A stretch of DNA of 64,000 bases, taken from contig OX291561.1 of NCBI GenBank assembly GCA_946406115.1, positions 9,292,273 through 9,356,272 of the forward strand. Reading direction: 5' to 3'. Shown here piece after piece: positions 1-9,289 of this stretch (positions within the stretch are counted from its first letter, which is position 1; every line of letters starts with the position of its first letter). The position numbers and the translations under genes are program-made. This DNA comes from Apoda limacodes. Taxonomy: Eukaryota; Arthropoda; Insecta; Lepidoptera; Limacodidae. The notes below the pieces were generated by a model, which saw nothing but the letters and a program-made list of their open reading frames with translations, had not been told where the DNA came from and made no database searches.

Positions 1-105
1 GAGTCTGACGCTATTGACGTCTACCAGTTTAAGTTTGACTTAGTCATTATAAATCGCTACGTAATTCAAAACTTTGCTCTTCTGACACCAAATGTCACTT
101 TATCT

Positions 106-330
106 TATTGGCTGCCTTAGTGGCTCAGTTGAGAGTGCTCCTGCTTGTTAACCGCGGGACTTGGGCTCGATCCCGACATAAGAAAAAACATTTATTTAAT
201 AAACTTTTTATTTAGACAAAAAAAAAATGGTATATTTGTATCAGTTGTCTGGTATCCACCTTGTCTGGTAACCTTGCTCAGTTTGTAACCAGATGTCGTA
301 GTGTGTAATATTCTTATTTTTATATTTAGT
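106..330 (+). mobile_element. tRNA-derived SINE
   Basis: The head reads like a tRNA gene. A box A motif (TGGCTCAGTTG, about 120-130) is followed about 40 bp later by a box B-like motif (GGCTCGATCCC, about 167-177). An A-rich stretch and a body containing TGTATCAGTTGTCTGGT follow, a combination I recognise from lepidopteran SINEs. The head has no proper acceptor stem, so it is a SINE and not a functional tRNA. Boundaries are approximate; no target-site duplication was fixed. Confidence 0.72.
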
Positions 331-766
331 ATGAAAAATATTAAATGACGGTTAAAAGAAAAGCTATTTCGTAATAATTGTGATTATTTTATCAGCTTCA
401 TTGTCACAAGTATCCTTTAAATTATTCCTATGATACTTGTAATGAGACAATATAAAAGCCGTCAAGTAAACTAAGCCTTGAGAATAATTCACTTAACATC
501 ACTTTGTTGCGGTTGTAAGTACGTCTTGCACTTTTGATCATCTAGTTCATTAACCCTAACCTTTAAACCCTAAATTCTTTACAACAATGTTCTTGTGAAA
601 TACCTAATTAATTAAAACATTAAATCGTGCCAAAACGTCAAAGACCTCTTAAGTAGAACAAAAAGTTTGTCAAACTTTAACAAAACTGTATGGTCACGAT
701 ATCAAACAAAATACCTAACTACTTCCATCTAGTTTCTGAATGTAATAGGCTAAGCTGTAATAAGTA
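331..766. other. AT-rich intergenic or intronic DNA
   Basis: No coding frame, RNA gene or repeat structure is seen. If the UBR1 gene continues past the left edge, this is intronic. Confidence 0.5.
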
Positions 767-1250
767 GTCCATTAAAATGTTACAATTTAAGGACCGAATA
801 TTGCATTTGTTAGAGGACGCAATTTTATTTTTGGGACATGTGTGGGGGTCAATAGAAACTTTACCTCAATTTGAGGAGTCGCCACCCTTTTCATCCGGCC
901 GCCATCTTGGAAAAAGGGGTGAAAACACTTTTTTCGCGATATCTCGGAAACTATGCGTCTCACAAAAAATTCGTAAGGACATAATTTGTAGCAAATTGTT
1001 TTGCCTACAAATATGTTCACATAACTTTTTGACCTAAATTAAAAATTTAAGAAGTTATCAGCAAAAAAGTGAGAAATTTATATAAAAATTTTCTTTTTTT
1101 TCTTTATAACTTTTTTTTTCTACATTTTACAAAAAAAATACCTTAGACCAATCTTGTAGATGATATTTTGAGGAAAATATTTTTCTGTAATGCTTTTAAT
1201 TTCATTCATTTAAAACGCTGTTACGGCGCTCCAAAGTGCCGGTCCGGTCA
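767..1250 (+). repeat. Left inverted arm of the 2.7-kb element
   Basis: It matches the reverse complement of 2995-3485 with small indels. The right arm carries an extra AT-rich piece near 3125-3165 that this arm lacks. Short open frames here (777-1037 on plus, 787-1020 on minus) follow the repeat itself and are not convincing genes. Confidence 0.8.
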
Positions 1251-1462
1251 AAACGAAATGTTTAACTTATTTTTGATTTTTTTTATTGTAAATATATTCT
1301 TAAAAATTTTTTTTTTTAATTCGTACAACTTTTACTTATTCATTCCTAACTCTTTTCCCCGTCACCTATGAGGTAGAGTCTGTAGGTCCGTTTTTTCTAC
1401 GTGGTATTCCCAGTAGGCCTACTCCACGGACATCTTTTTCAATCATTTATTAGCTAGCTACT

Positions 1463-2031
1463 CTAATCTACTTTTCTTCGATGGTCCAGGCTGTGGCTCA
1501 GAATCTCTAAATCAACGTCGAATGTGAAAGTTCGAGGAATGACGGGAGTTAAAATTGGAGTCATAGTTGGAAATTCATCTTCGAATTCATTTCCTTCCAT
1601 TAACTTTGATATTTTCATAATGTTGCTACATGTTTCGCCAGAACGATGGAGGCATACTGTAGAGCATTTCAGGCCTGCTTTTCTGCAGCCACACATACTT
1701 CCACAGTTTCCTTTGCATCTGCAGAAAATTTATTTCATAAGATTGGGGGGTGCTGCAGGTTTGGAAGCTTGTATTGGCATCCAAATGTTTGCATGCTTTT
1801 CCAGCCCCAATCTTTAGGATTTTGATATCTTCCGAGCCTCGACTGGACCTAGTGATATACTCGAAGACTGTGAAAACGAGCTGCACCTTGTGTTGGAGGC
1901 AGCGATGATAAATTTATTGAATTTTTAGTCACTGTCTTGGCAAATCGTTTGTATCGCAAGCCGTCTAGTGAGTCGTCTTTATTACCGCCGTATAAAGCTA
2001 TGAAAAAACGTTCGCCAAAAAGAGTGAGCAA
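1463..2031 (-). pseudogene. Broken transposon-type protein with C-terminal cysteine cluster
   Basis: Three adjacent minus-strand frames read as one decayed protein. 2031-1849 gives a stretch ending LSSLPPTQGAARFHSLRVYH. A middle part has a conserved-looking IWMPIQ..PAAPPNL pattern. 1740-1463 gives CRCKGNCGSMCGCRKAGLKC, then STVC and GETCSN. The order (PPT..A..HS.RVY, then an aPP-L segment, then a CxCKxxC..CxCRKxGLxC..C..C.G..C.N cluster) resembles uncharacterised arthropod proteins I have seen linked to mobile elements; that link is memory, not a search. Frameshifts and an in-frame TAA just before the cysteine cluster show it is dead. It lies inside the inverted-repeat element, so it is probably its cargo or the remnant of its own protein. 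Confidence 0.6.
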
Positions 2032-2239
2032 AGATGAATCGTATATCTCACTCAGGAATAGCGCGGTACCACCAACTAATTCAGGATGTCACGTAAAAAA
2101 AACGCGCGTACAGACTCTACCTCATAGGTGGCGGGGAAAAGAGTTAGGAATTAATTAATAAAGTTTTACGAATTTAACAAATATTTTTTAAGAATATATT
2201 TAAAATAAAAAAAAACATACATAAGTTTTAACCGGATTT

Positions 2240-2945
2240 TTATGAGCATTCAATATAATTCAAATTCAATATAATTTATTCAGTTTAGGCTACAATAATT
2301 GAGCACTAATGAATGTCACAACGCCATCGGTTCGTAAGTCTATAGGGCGGGAGACCTTGTACTGACAAGAACCGGCAAGAAACTTAGCAAGGACATTTCT
2401 TTTCTCCCTTTCTTTTACAGAGTCCACTTAAAAAGTTGAAAAATGCCCTCCTTATCATAGAAGGACACTTTTCATGACAAACATACAAAACATAAAAATG
2501 CACAAGCACAACATAAAAAAGTATCTAATTATAAAATATATAAAAAAAGATAGTTTATGTAGTCATCACTAATAATCAATGTCTTACAGTATTGATAAAC
2601 AAAACAAAAAAGTAAGATAAATACAAGGATACAAAAAAAAAAAGTTTGCAAGAGCAGACCAGCCTCCACGGGCGGCACCCGTTCACGAGTATGACACATG
2701 AATCAGCCATCGCTTCGCTCAACCATGTTTTAGGGAACGTAACGACCCGACACACACGCCACCACCGCAGAGACAATTTGAGAGAGCATGACACACTCAA
2801 GCAACTCCAATAAAACTTCGATTGTAGGTTCTAGTAACAATGTGTGTAGTAAAGGAACAAAATATAAGAGAAGAAGATTGGAAGGTTCGTAATACTTTAC
2901 TGCCGAGAATAACCGGCAATAAACTCAGCAGTTAATCTTTTATAC
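2240..2945 (-). mobile_element. CR1/Zenon-like LINE 3' fragments inside the inverted-repeat element
   Basis: Two pieces (about 2250-2410 and 2885-2945) carry the reverse complement of the Zenon-type 3' UTR signature (GAGTTTCTTGCCGGTTCTT class), seen here as AAGAACCGGCAAGAAACT and AACCGGCAATAAACTCAGC. The GC-richer stretch between them (2640-2810) could be more of the same LINE but shows no readable frame. Confidence 0.5.
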
Positions 2946-2994
2946 ATCATATACCATTGTATGTTAATATCATCACAACATTGACAAACCCGGT

Positions 2995-3485
2995 CAATTT
3001 TGGAGCGCTATAACAGCGTTTAAATGAATGAAATAAAAAAAAATTACAGAGAAATATTATCCTCAAAAGATCATCTACAAGATTGGTCTGAGGTATTTTT
3101 TTGTAAAATGAATAAAAAAAAGTACATATAGTATATAGAGAATATATATATAGTATATAGAGAAAAAAAAGAAAATTTTTATATAAATTTTCTCACTTTT
3201 TTGCTTATAACTTTTTTAATTTTTAATTTAGGGCCAAAAGTTATGTGAACATTTTGCACAAAACAATTTGCTACAAATTATGTCATTACGAATTTTTTGT
3301 GAGACGCATAGTTTCCGAGATATCGCGAAAAAAGCGTTTTCACCCCTTTTTCCAAGATGGCGGCCGGATGACAAGGATGGCGACCCCTTAAACTTGAGGT
3401 TAAGCTTCTATTGACCCCCCACACATGTCCCAAAAATAAAATTGCGTCCTCTAACAAATGCAAAACTCATGTAACATTTCAATGG
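2995..3485 (-). repeat. Right inverted arm of the 2.7-kb element
   Basis: It is the reverse-complement partner of 767-1250. The inner edge (GGAGCGCTATAACAGCG) pairs with CGCTGTTACGGCGCTCC of the left arm. The outer edge pairs the AGTCCATT ends. The extra TATATAGAGA-type stretch (about 3125-3165) is a local expansion. Confidence 0.8.
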
Positions 3486-3934
3486 ACTAAAGGGATTTTC
3501 TAAGAATCGGGATTGTGGAAAAATTTATATCGAAATTCAAAAACTGTTTGATTAAGTTTATCTCTAGGGTGTTTTATAAATAAGTGATATTGCCGTTCCT
3601 TAACTTCATGTTAATAGCTCCGTTCTAAATACTGTCAAGTCACTTTGTACATCGTGTGAGGTTTTAAGTCTTCTATTGCGTTTGTATATTCAATAATAGT
3701 CCTATGAGGAAAAAAGTGACAGCTGACACAAACAAGATAGTAATAGTTAGGCCACATGGACATAGAGAACACACCACAGGTTAACTTTGTCTCTTTCTAA
3801 AGTGTTCCCAATTTTGTGAGGCTATTGTGCAGTCTATAGGCCGCATTACAGACCTCGAAGTCTATGACAGACCATCAACAAAAATTCGCACATGTCGCTG
3901 TAGAACTGTTTGCTTGCTAGTATTATTTTTGCAA
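3486..3934. other. No recognised feature
   Basis: AT-rich sequence between the inverted-repeat element and a LINE tail fragment. No coding signal is seen. Confidence 0.5.
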
Positions 3935-4035
3935 GCTCTTACAAGCGTCCATAGGTTACGGTGACCGCTTACCACCAGGCGGACCGTAAGCTTGTTTGCC
4001 ACCTTAGTGGTATAAAGAAAAAAGTTTTTAATAAA
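3935..4035 (+). mobile_element. 3' end fragment of jockey-group LINE
   Basis: The segment matches the last ~90 bp of the LINE at 59551-61810: GCGTCCATAGGTTACGGTGA, then GACCGTAAGCTTGTTTGCCA, then TTAGTGGTA and an A-rich tail. Only the 3' end is present, as expected from abortive reverse transcription. Confidence 0.8.
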
Positions 4036-4674
4036 AGCCCAAGCTTTGAGAGCGAAGGTCATGATTTGCTTTTAAAGAAAAATAAAAAAAAAAAAATAAT
4101 TAAATTTCAGTAAGAGGTGATCTATTGCAAACTTCACCTTGTTTCGATTGCATCAAACCTACTTTCGCTATTTATTCATATCAAACTGGAATAACAAATC
4201 ATTTATTTAATTTTCAGCTACAGACAAATTTTTGATATATCGGATTTTGCCTTTAATTTTTTAACGCGTATTATGAATACAGCTCACATACCATGCTTCA
4301 ATAAACAATAAAAAATTCTTTACCTATAAAATTCACATAGCCTATTTCGCAAGCCAACTACAGCCAATACCGCTAGCTAATCATAGTTGGCCATTTACGC
4401 GTTCGTTTTGGTAGTGCAATTTAATACAACATTTCTGATCTGAAAATCCGGGATGAAATGGATTTATAAAAGTGCATTACGTTGCTTACATTTTAAGTGA
4501 CCAAGTATTAAGTTACTTGGTATGTAGTTGAAAGAAACATAGTTTTTAATCAGCTTATAAAACCTCAGCATGTTAACAAGGTGTTTTATATGTGTCTGAA
4601 AGACGTAAGTAATAACTGGCTCCTCGCCCTTCACCTGCAATAAGACAAATGCTTTAGCAGAGCAAGTTACTTAC
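4036..4674. other. AT-rich, probably UBR1 intron 3
   Basis: It lies just downstream of the donor site of UBR1 exon 3 and shows no further UBR1 exon. The next UBR1 exon is not visible anywhere in 1-4674, so it is probably outside the window. Confidence 0.5.
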
Positions 4675-4829
4675 AGCGTGGAGTTCACAGAAAGGATCCC
4701 GCTTCCAGGCCTCGGTGTCCCCGCAGTCGCAGCACCCACCACCATTGGACTGTCCCATCTTGTATTTGTGATGTCTGTGCGCAGACACTTTGAAGCACTC
4801 CACACATAGCACGCAAGTGTTGTCCATAC
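4675..4829 (-). CDS. UBR1: UBR1/UBR2-type E3 ubiquitin ligase, exon 3 (UBR box, C-terminal part)
   Basis: This exon encodes 51 whole residues plus 2 nt completing the Gly codon split by intron 2. It carries the second half of the UBR box, the zinc-binding pocket that recognises basic N-terminal residues of N-degron substrates. Visible ligands and signatures are [31 protein letters not shown] and DPFCELH. Known family members usually read DPTCVLC; this copy reads DNTCVLC. The splice sites are clear: acceptor TTCACAG just before 4829 and donor GTAAGT after 4675. Joined to exon 2 the frame is unbroken. The full protein is normally about 1,800 residues with a RING and C-terminal autoinhibitory region, none of which is in the window. 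UBR1 and UBR2 cannot be told apart from this part. Confidence 0.93.
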
Positions 4830-4920
4830 CTGTGAATATATATACTATAATGGATTCAGTAGAACAAACTTTTTCATCACACCTACTGATAAACAATGTC
4901 ATTACGTGCAGGCAAAGCAT

Positions 4921-5090
4921 GCTAAGACCTTAATTACTCCCACGGGTTTTTTTTGTAATTTTATTTTGTCAAAGCAAATCGTAGAACTCACGGGTGGCAA
5001 TGACGCGACTATTCTATCAAGTATGTATAAAAACTGTCTGTTCAAAATATGTTCTACGCGCAGTAGTATGAACTACAAGTGAGCATTATT
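4921..5090 (+). repeat. Dispersed repeat A, copy 1
   Basis: It shares the start TTAGACC/CTAAGACC TTAATTACTCCCACGG and the TATGTATAAAA..CTGTCT..CAAAAT.TGT.CTACGCGCA block with 29037-29200. The TATAAAA box followed by a conserved block suggests promoter-bearing repeat DNA, such as an LTR or retroposon 5' end. It sits about 90 bp upstream of UBR1 exon 3 on the transcribed strand. Sequence beyond the shared block differs between copies. Confidence 0.7.
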
Positions 5091-5532
5091 ATAGCATAAA
5101 GAAAGACAGTGGAGTAGAAGGTCCTCCTGCAAGCGTACCGATTTTGCGTCACACAAACTCCCGGTGTCCGTACGCACATTCAGACTCCCTAACGATCTCG
5201 CTATCCAGATAGCTAGATTAGTCTCAACGACCTCCCCCCTCACACGACGCCGACGTCCCCAGGTTCGTCGGCGCCCGCAAAGATACACGAGGTATCAAAG
5301 AGTGCCGGTACGCTTCTCGCCCCCACTCAATCGCAACCGCACCCGCGTAACGGGGAAATCCCCTCCTGGCGCTGACTTACCTTCGGGTTCGAGGCTCACG
5401 CTGGTCGAAGGGACGACCCCAAGAGCGACAACCCAAGCTAAGGCTCGCGTTGAGCGTTGGGCGCTATATGGGCTGAGACTCCTTCAGGGTCTCGCCCCAA
5501 AAGCCATTGTCAGACAAAAAAAAAAATGCACA
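5091..5532 (+). mobile_element. GC-rich retroposon-like segment with poly(A)
   Basis: The composition jumps from AT-rich to GC-rich for about 400 bp and ends abruptly in an A run at 5516-5525 after GCCATTGTCAGAC. That is how a retroposed transcript looks. A frame of 123 residues (5164-5535) is rich in Arg and Pro, resembles no protein I know and is best explained by composition. The segment may be the rest of the element that starts at 4921. Confidence 0.5.
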
Positions 5533-5844
5533 TAGACTTGACTGCAATCAAAAGTGTGCTTATCTCCTGGAAAGTGAAAGTAATCTCGAGGTAGTAACAC
5601 AACATACAGCGAGGCCTAGACAGAGCGAATCTCGAATAGTTAGGGCGTTCCATCTAACTCTTTCGTAGCAGAAATTGTTAGCGGATTAGTTTTCAAGCTT
5701 TTAGCTTTTGCTTTTAGCAAAATCTTATGTTGAATTTTAGCGTTATGTCTAAGCAATTTTGCTACGAAATGTTGCTATCGAAAACCCACGTAGGTTAGGT
5801 TAGTTTATTTACCCAAAAGGTGGGTAGTTTGCGCTACTTTCTAT
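5533..5844. other. No recognised feature
   Basis: Intronic (UBR1 intron 2). No coding or structural signal is seen. Confidence 0.45.
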
Positions 5845-6150
5845 CAGCTGTCAAATTTGAATGTGAATCCTTTGAGAAAAATAGTTATAACGTTGTTTTT
5901 TTTTTACAGAAAAGTTTATTTTCGCATTATTAACTCTATATCTTTGTTATTATCTACAAAAAAAAAACAAAATACAATAATCAAACATAAACACATATGG
6001 AACTGTTAATAAATGACGCGAAACGCGTTTCGTTTAGACAATAATAGCGCCGCTGAAATTATCAGATGCGCTCAGACGGAACGGGTAGTTCGTGCTAGAA
6101 TGAACTATTAAATCGCAACGCGGCTCGGAAGGAACGCGCCTAGTGACGAC
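5845..6150 (+). repeat. Dispersed repeat B, copy 1
   Basis: It is highly similar to 37660-37965. Shared blocks include CTGTCAAATxTGAA, AATCCTTTGxGAAAAATA, TCTTTGTTATTATCTACAAA, AATGACGCGAAACGCGTTTC and GCGCTCAGACGGAACGGGTA. The AAACGCGTTT palindrome is kept in both copies. No coding frame is shared. The family is unknown to me. Confidence 0.8.
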
Positions 6151-8557
6151 GCCGTGTCTACTTAAGGCGAAATGCTATTAGAATATATAGAAATGCATTT
6201 TAAAAATAGCTTCAGTGCTTTTATAACACAGAAAAAAAATATTAGGACTCTTGAGGTTTTATATTGGCTTTCTTAGGACATCGATAGACGATTAAAGAAA
6301 CTTTGTATAGTAGGAAAAAATAGCAAACTTTAATAAATATCATCAGATTTTTGGACTTTGAATACTTTAGAAAACTCATTTTATTGCTTTATAATAAGGA
6401 TCATTCATAAAAAAGATATTATGGTGCTCCATATTTATTAAATAATGTGTTTTCGGGAATAGTTTAACTTGTTTCCTACAGGAATAAAAAAAAAAAAAAA
6501 CTTCGAATATGCGCTCAAGTTGAGACATTCCAGAGGTCCCACAAGCCGATTTACCTGTTCCAAAATTTTGCGGTCTCGTTGTGGTCTTGATAATAAATTT
6601 TATTTTGCCTATTACGTATTATAAAAAGTTATATATCCGAAAATACTGGAAAAACAATATGAATGTGTCTATAAAGGGATATAGATTTTGCAAAATTGTT
6701 TGTACTTTTGCACCAGTTTCATGAACTGCACCACCACAGTGTACAAATCAGTAGGTACGTCAGGTTTTGATTTTTAGAGTTCGGTAACAGAAAGTATTGG
6801 TAAATCGGTAGGGCAAGACTTCGGTGCCTGTGTGTCACAGCGGTTTATATCTATTTAAGCTTAAATTAATATCAACATAAAATTTTATACAGCCGTAGAA
6901 CTTACTTACGTATGGTAAGAAAGACAGGTCTAGTATCATATATGAAAAGATTTTGTCTGCACATTAACTATTTTTTTCTTAAATAACAGTTTCCATTAAA
7001 ACTCTCATGTTTTATATCTTGTTTTTTTTAATCTTTCAAAAACTATTTTTTTCTGAAATAACAGTTTCGATTAAAGCTTTCATGTTTTATATCTTGTTTT
7101 TTTTAATCTTTCAAAAATATCACATTTCAAATAATATTTTAGTGTACCACATTATAATAAATATGTCAAATAAATAGGTACTTTTTGAAAAGATGTGGAT
7201 TTACTTGTTACCAATTAAATTTATATCTATCAAACTTTTACAAATATAAAATAGTAATTCAAAAAAACATTTTATTTGATGTAAACAACATATTTTACAT
7301 TTTTGTTTACTATCAAATACATAATATAGTTTACGGTCGGGTGTTTTCCAGCCAGTCATGCATCGCAACGAGGCGTCATCAATGTCTAGACATTGTCCGA
7401 TTTTTCTATCATATCACACGCGATAACCGACTGTATTTTGAGGCTGTGGTAGGATATTGTGTTAGAATTCCTAAAACTATTTCTAGGCAAAACTAAATTA
7501 TGTAAGTATGACAACTTTGAGTGAAACAATACAATTTATAAATACCTAATTAAACATGATTCACAGAGTTCATTACCCTTTGTGATTCAATTATATGTAA
7601 GGAAAAAATATTCCCAAACTAACAATTGTTTTCTTAAATAGGTAGGTACTATACTCTAAAGCCGTAAGTATATTATTAATTAAAAATATTTAAGTTAAGA
7701 TGAATCCTAATCGTTACTAAAAACTACGTTCAAACCAATCATAGCTCAGATAGTAAGCAAGTTGAAGTGACAGTTCCGGTAAATAGACAATCTGGTTAGA
7801 GTAGCAAGGACGTGTGGCTAAGGTCAGCTTAAGACTGGCTGTAGTAGAGACATACATATGTGGGAAGCTCACGATTAACAGTGTATGTCTTTTAGCTAAG
7901 GCGACAGTGCTAAATGAAAGATTGATATTGCAACTTAACAAGTTCTTCAAAGCGCGAAGCGGCAATTAGCAATAACACGATTCATATTAATATGTACTGG
8001 ACTGTCGGTGTTCTCAGTTTACACATTGAGCCCTAAATATCTACGCACCAACTATTTTAGAAGTGACACAACGAACGTAGGTAAACTTACTTTCCCTGTT
8101 GTACACGTGTCGTGGAGTAGCCTCACATTTCCGTTGTTGCATCTAGAGCTATATGAGCTGTAGCGATTCATCTACTACCACCAAGGATAATGCGAAAGCA
8201 TGTCGTTAATAGCATCTCTCGGACATTCCGCTTAACCGCAGCTACATAACTTTACAAAAAAAGTCTTAAGTCTTACTGGGTAGACAAAGAGGTCTTTGTT
8301 TGAGTGTAAAATGTACTGAAGCTTCCAAAACTTGGTAGCCTTTTGCACTCAAAGTAAGCTCTTTTGAACATGGATGAATGTTAAGTGCCATAATTTTCGT
8401 AGTGTTTTGTACAGCTTGCAATTTCTTTGGTGTATACCTGTCACACTTACGCACCGCTGTGATTCTTAGCAGCTGGATACTCAATATACTCTGGTGGTAG
8501 TAGATCGATGGCTGCAGCCAATAATACAGGAATGGTACGATACACATAGTTACTTAC
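6151..8557. other. UBR1 intron 2, mostly featureless
   Basis: AT-rich sequence. A local direct repeat lies at about 6965-7110 (AACTATTTTTTTCT..AATAACAGTTTCxATTAAA..TCATGTTTTATATCTTGTTTTTTTTAATC, two copies about 75 bp apart). The plus-strand frame at 7329-7496 is listed separately. Nothing else could be supported. Confidence 0.45.
7329..7496 (+). other. Unidentified short open frame with protein-like composition
   Basis: The plus-strand frame gives a mixed, globular-looking peptide (for example CLDIVRFFYHITRDNRLYFE) ending at a stop near 7496, preceded by a possible acceptor (GTTTTCCAG). I do not recognise the family. It lies inside UBR1 intron 2 on the opposite strand. It could be a transposon or host-gene fragment, or chance. 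Confidence 0.25.
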
Positions 8558-8722
8558 CGCACTCTCGACAGCTGTAGGCGGGCTCGCCATGCTTGAACAC
8601 GCGCCCGCAGAGCGTGGATCGTCGCGGCGGCGCTGGCTGTGAACCTTCGGTCGAACCCCAAATAAACTGCTCCAGAGGCTGAGTCAGCAGTTTAGCAGCC
8701 AACTCTTCGTCGAACGACCAGT
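8558..8722 (-). CDS. UBR1: UBR1/UBR2-type E3 ubiquitin ligase, exon 2 (UBR box, N-terminal part)
   Basis: The exon contributes 2 nt to a split Asp codon, 54 whole residues and 1 nt of the next codon. It ends with LCGRVFKHGEPAYSCREC, the start of the UBR box with its first zinc-binding cysteines; in UBR1/UBR2 this is followed by the ..TCVLC segment found on exon 3. The upstream part (WSFDEELAAKLL..PLEQFIWG) corresponds to the ..PLEWYLFGE.. segment preceding the UBR box in vertebrate homologues. Splice signals are a good polypyrimidine tract with CCCTCAG before 8722 and GTAAGT after 8558. Phases match both neighbours (G|AC to exon 1, G|GT to exon 3). Confidence 0.93.
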
Positions 8723-9289
8723 CTGAGGGTAAGAAAATGAATTTAAAAATCGTTGAGCAACGAAGGCTCCAGCTTGGGTGTTTTTTACGTGTAATATGTA
8801 TGTCATTACAAAAAGGTAAACCATGAGTTGCCTGGTATACATTGTACAAACTGCAGTTAGTTCGGGTCCAGATGGCGTTCTGTGAGATGTGCAGTAATAT
8901 TTATTATAATATTTTATTGAATAATAATTTACAATAATAAATTATTTTATTATAATTGGAATTTAAATAAAGCTGTAACACCTAATTCATCTATTATGTG
9001 GTAGAGTAGTCATTTATACTAAGTTTTGATAAACATGTTGTTTCTTAAAAAAACTTTCCTTGTGCCACATACTGCACAGCTAGCTAATTGTAGCTAGAAC
9101 CTTTAAGTCACGGCATAAAGCCGTTTGTGAGGTACTTTTTTCGTGCCTCCATGACCACATAAGTTTAGACACTCAAAGGCTATAGCAGGAGAGCTATGCT
9201 CTAAGTTTATTAACGTAACAGCATTCGTAATGAGGATATACGTAAAATCTAGAGGAACTGTCATAAACACAAACTTTTTTATTTTAATA
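8723..9289. other. UBR1 intron 1, proximal part
   Basis: AT-rich. The polypyrimidine tract of exon 2 lies at its left edge. No repeat or gene was recognised. Confidence 0.5.

Larger units (their letters stand above)
767..3485. mobile_element. Long inverted-repeat DNA element (about 2.7 kb)
   Basis: The two ends are long imperfect inverted copies of each other, roughly 480 bp per arm. Both outer ends share AGTCCATT(A/G)AAATGTTACA next to a TA dinucleotide. The arms share blocks around the GGCCGCCATCTTGG stretch, the GATATCTCGGAAACTATGCG stretch and the inner AACGCTGTTA..GCGCTCC block. Between the arms lie a broken cysteine-rich protein gene and pieces of LINE 3' sequence. The layout fits a non-autonomous or decayed cut-and-paste element with foldback-like ends. 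I cannot assign a superfamily; TA as target duplication is only suggested by the flanks. Confidence 0.72.

Noticed and set aside
106..180. Functional tRNA gene
   Set aside because: Box A and B are present but no acceptor or anticodon stem can be paired convincingly, and a SINE body follows.
777..1037. 86-residue frame in the left inverted arm
   Set aside because: The opposite-strand frame is nearly as long and the right arm does not keep the frame; it follows the repeat, not a gene.
5164..5535. 123-residue Arg/Pro-rich open frame
   Set aside because: It lies in a GC-rich poly(A)-ended retroposon-like segment, a competing frame exists on the other strand, and there is no domain; composition explains its length.
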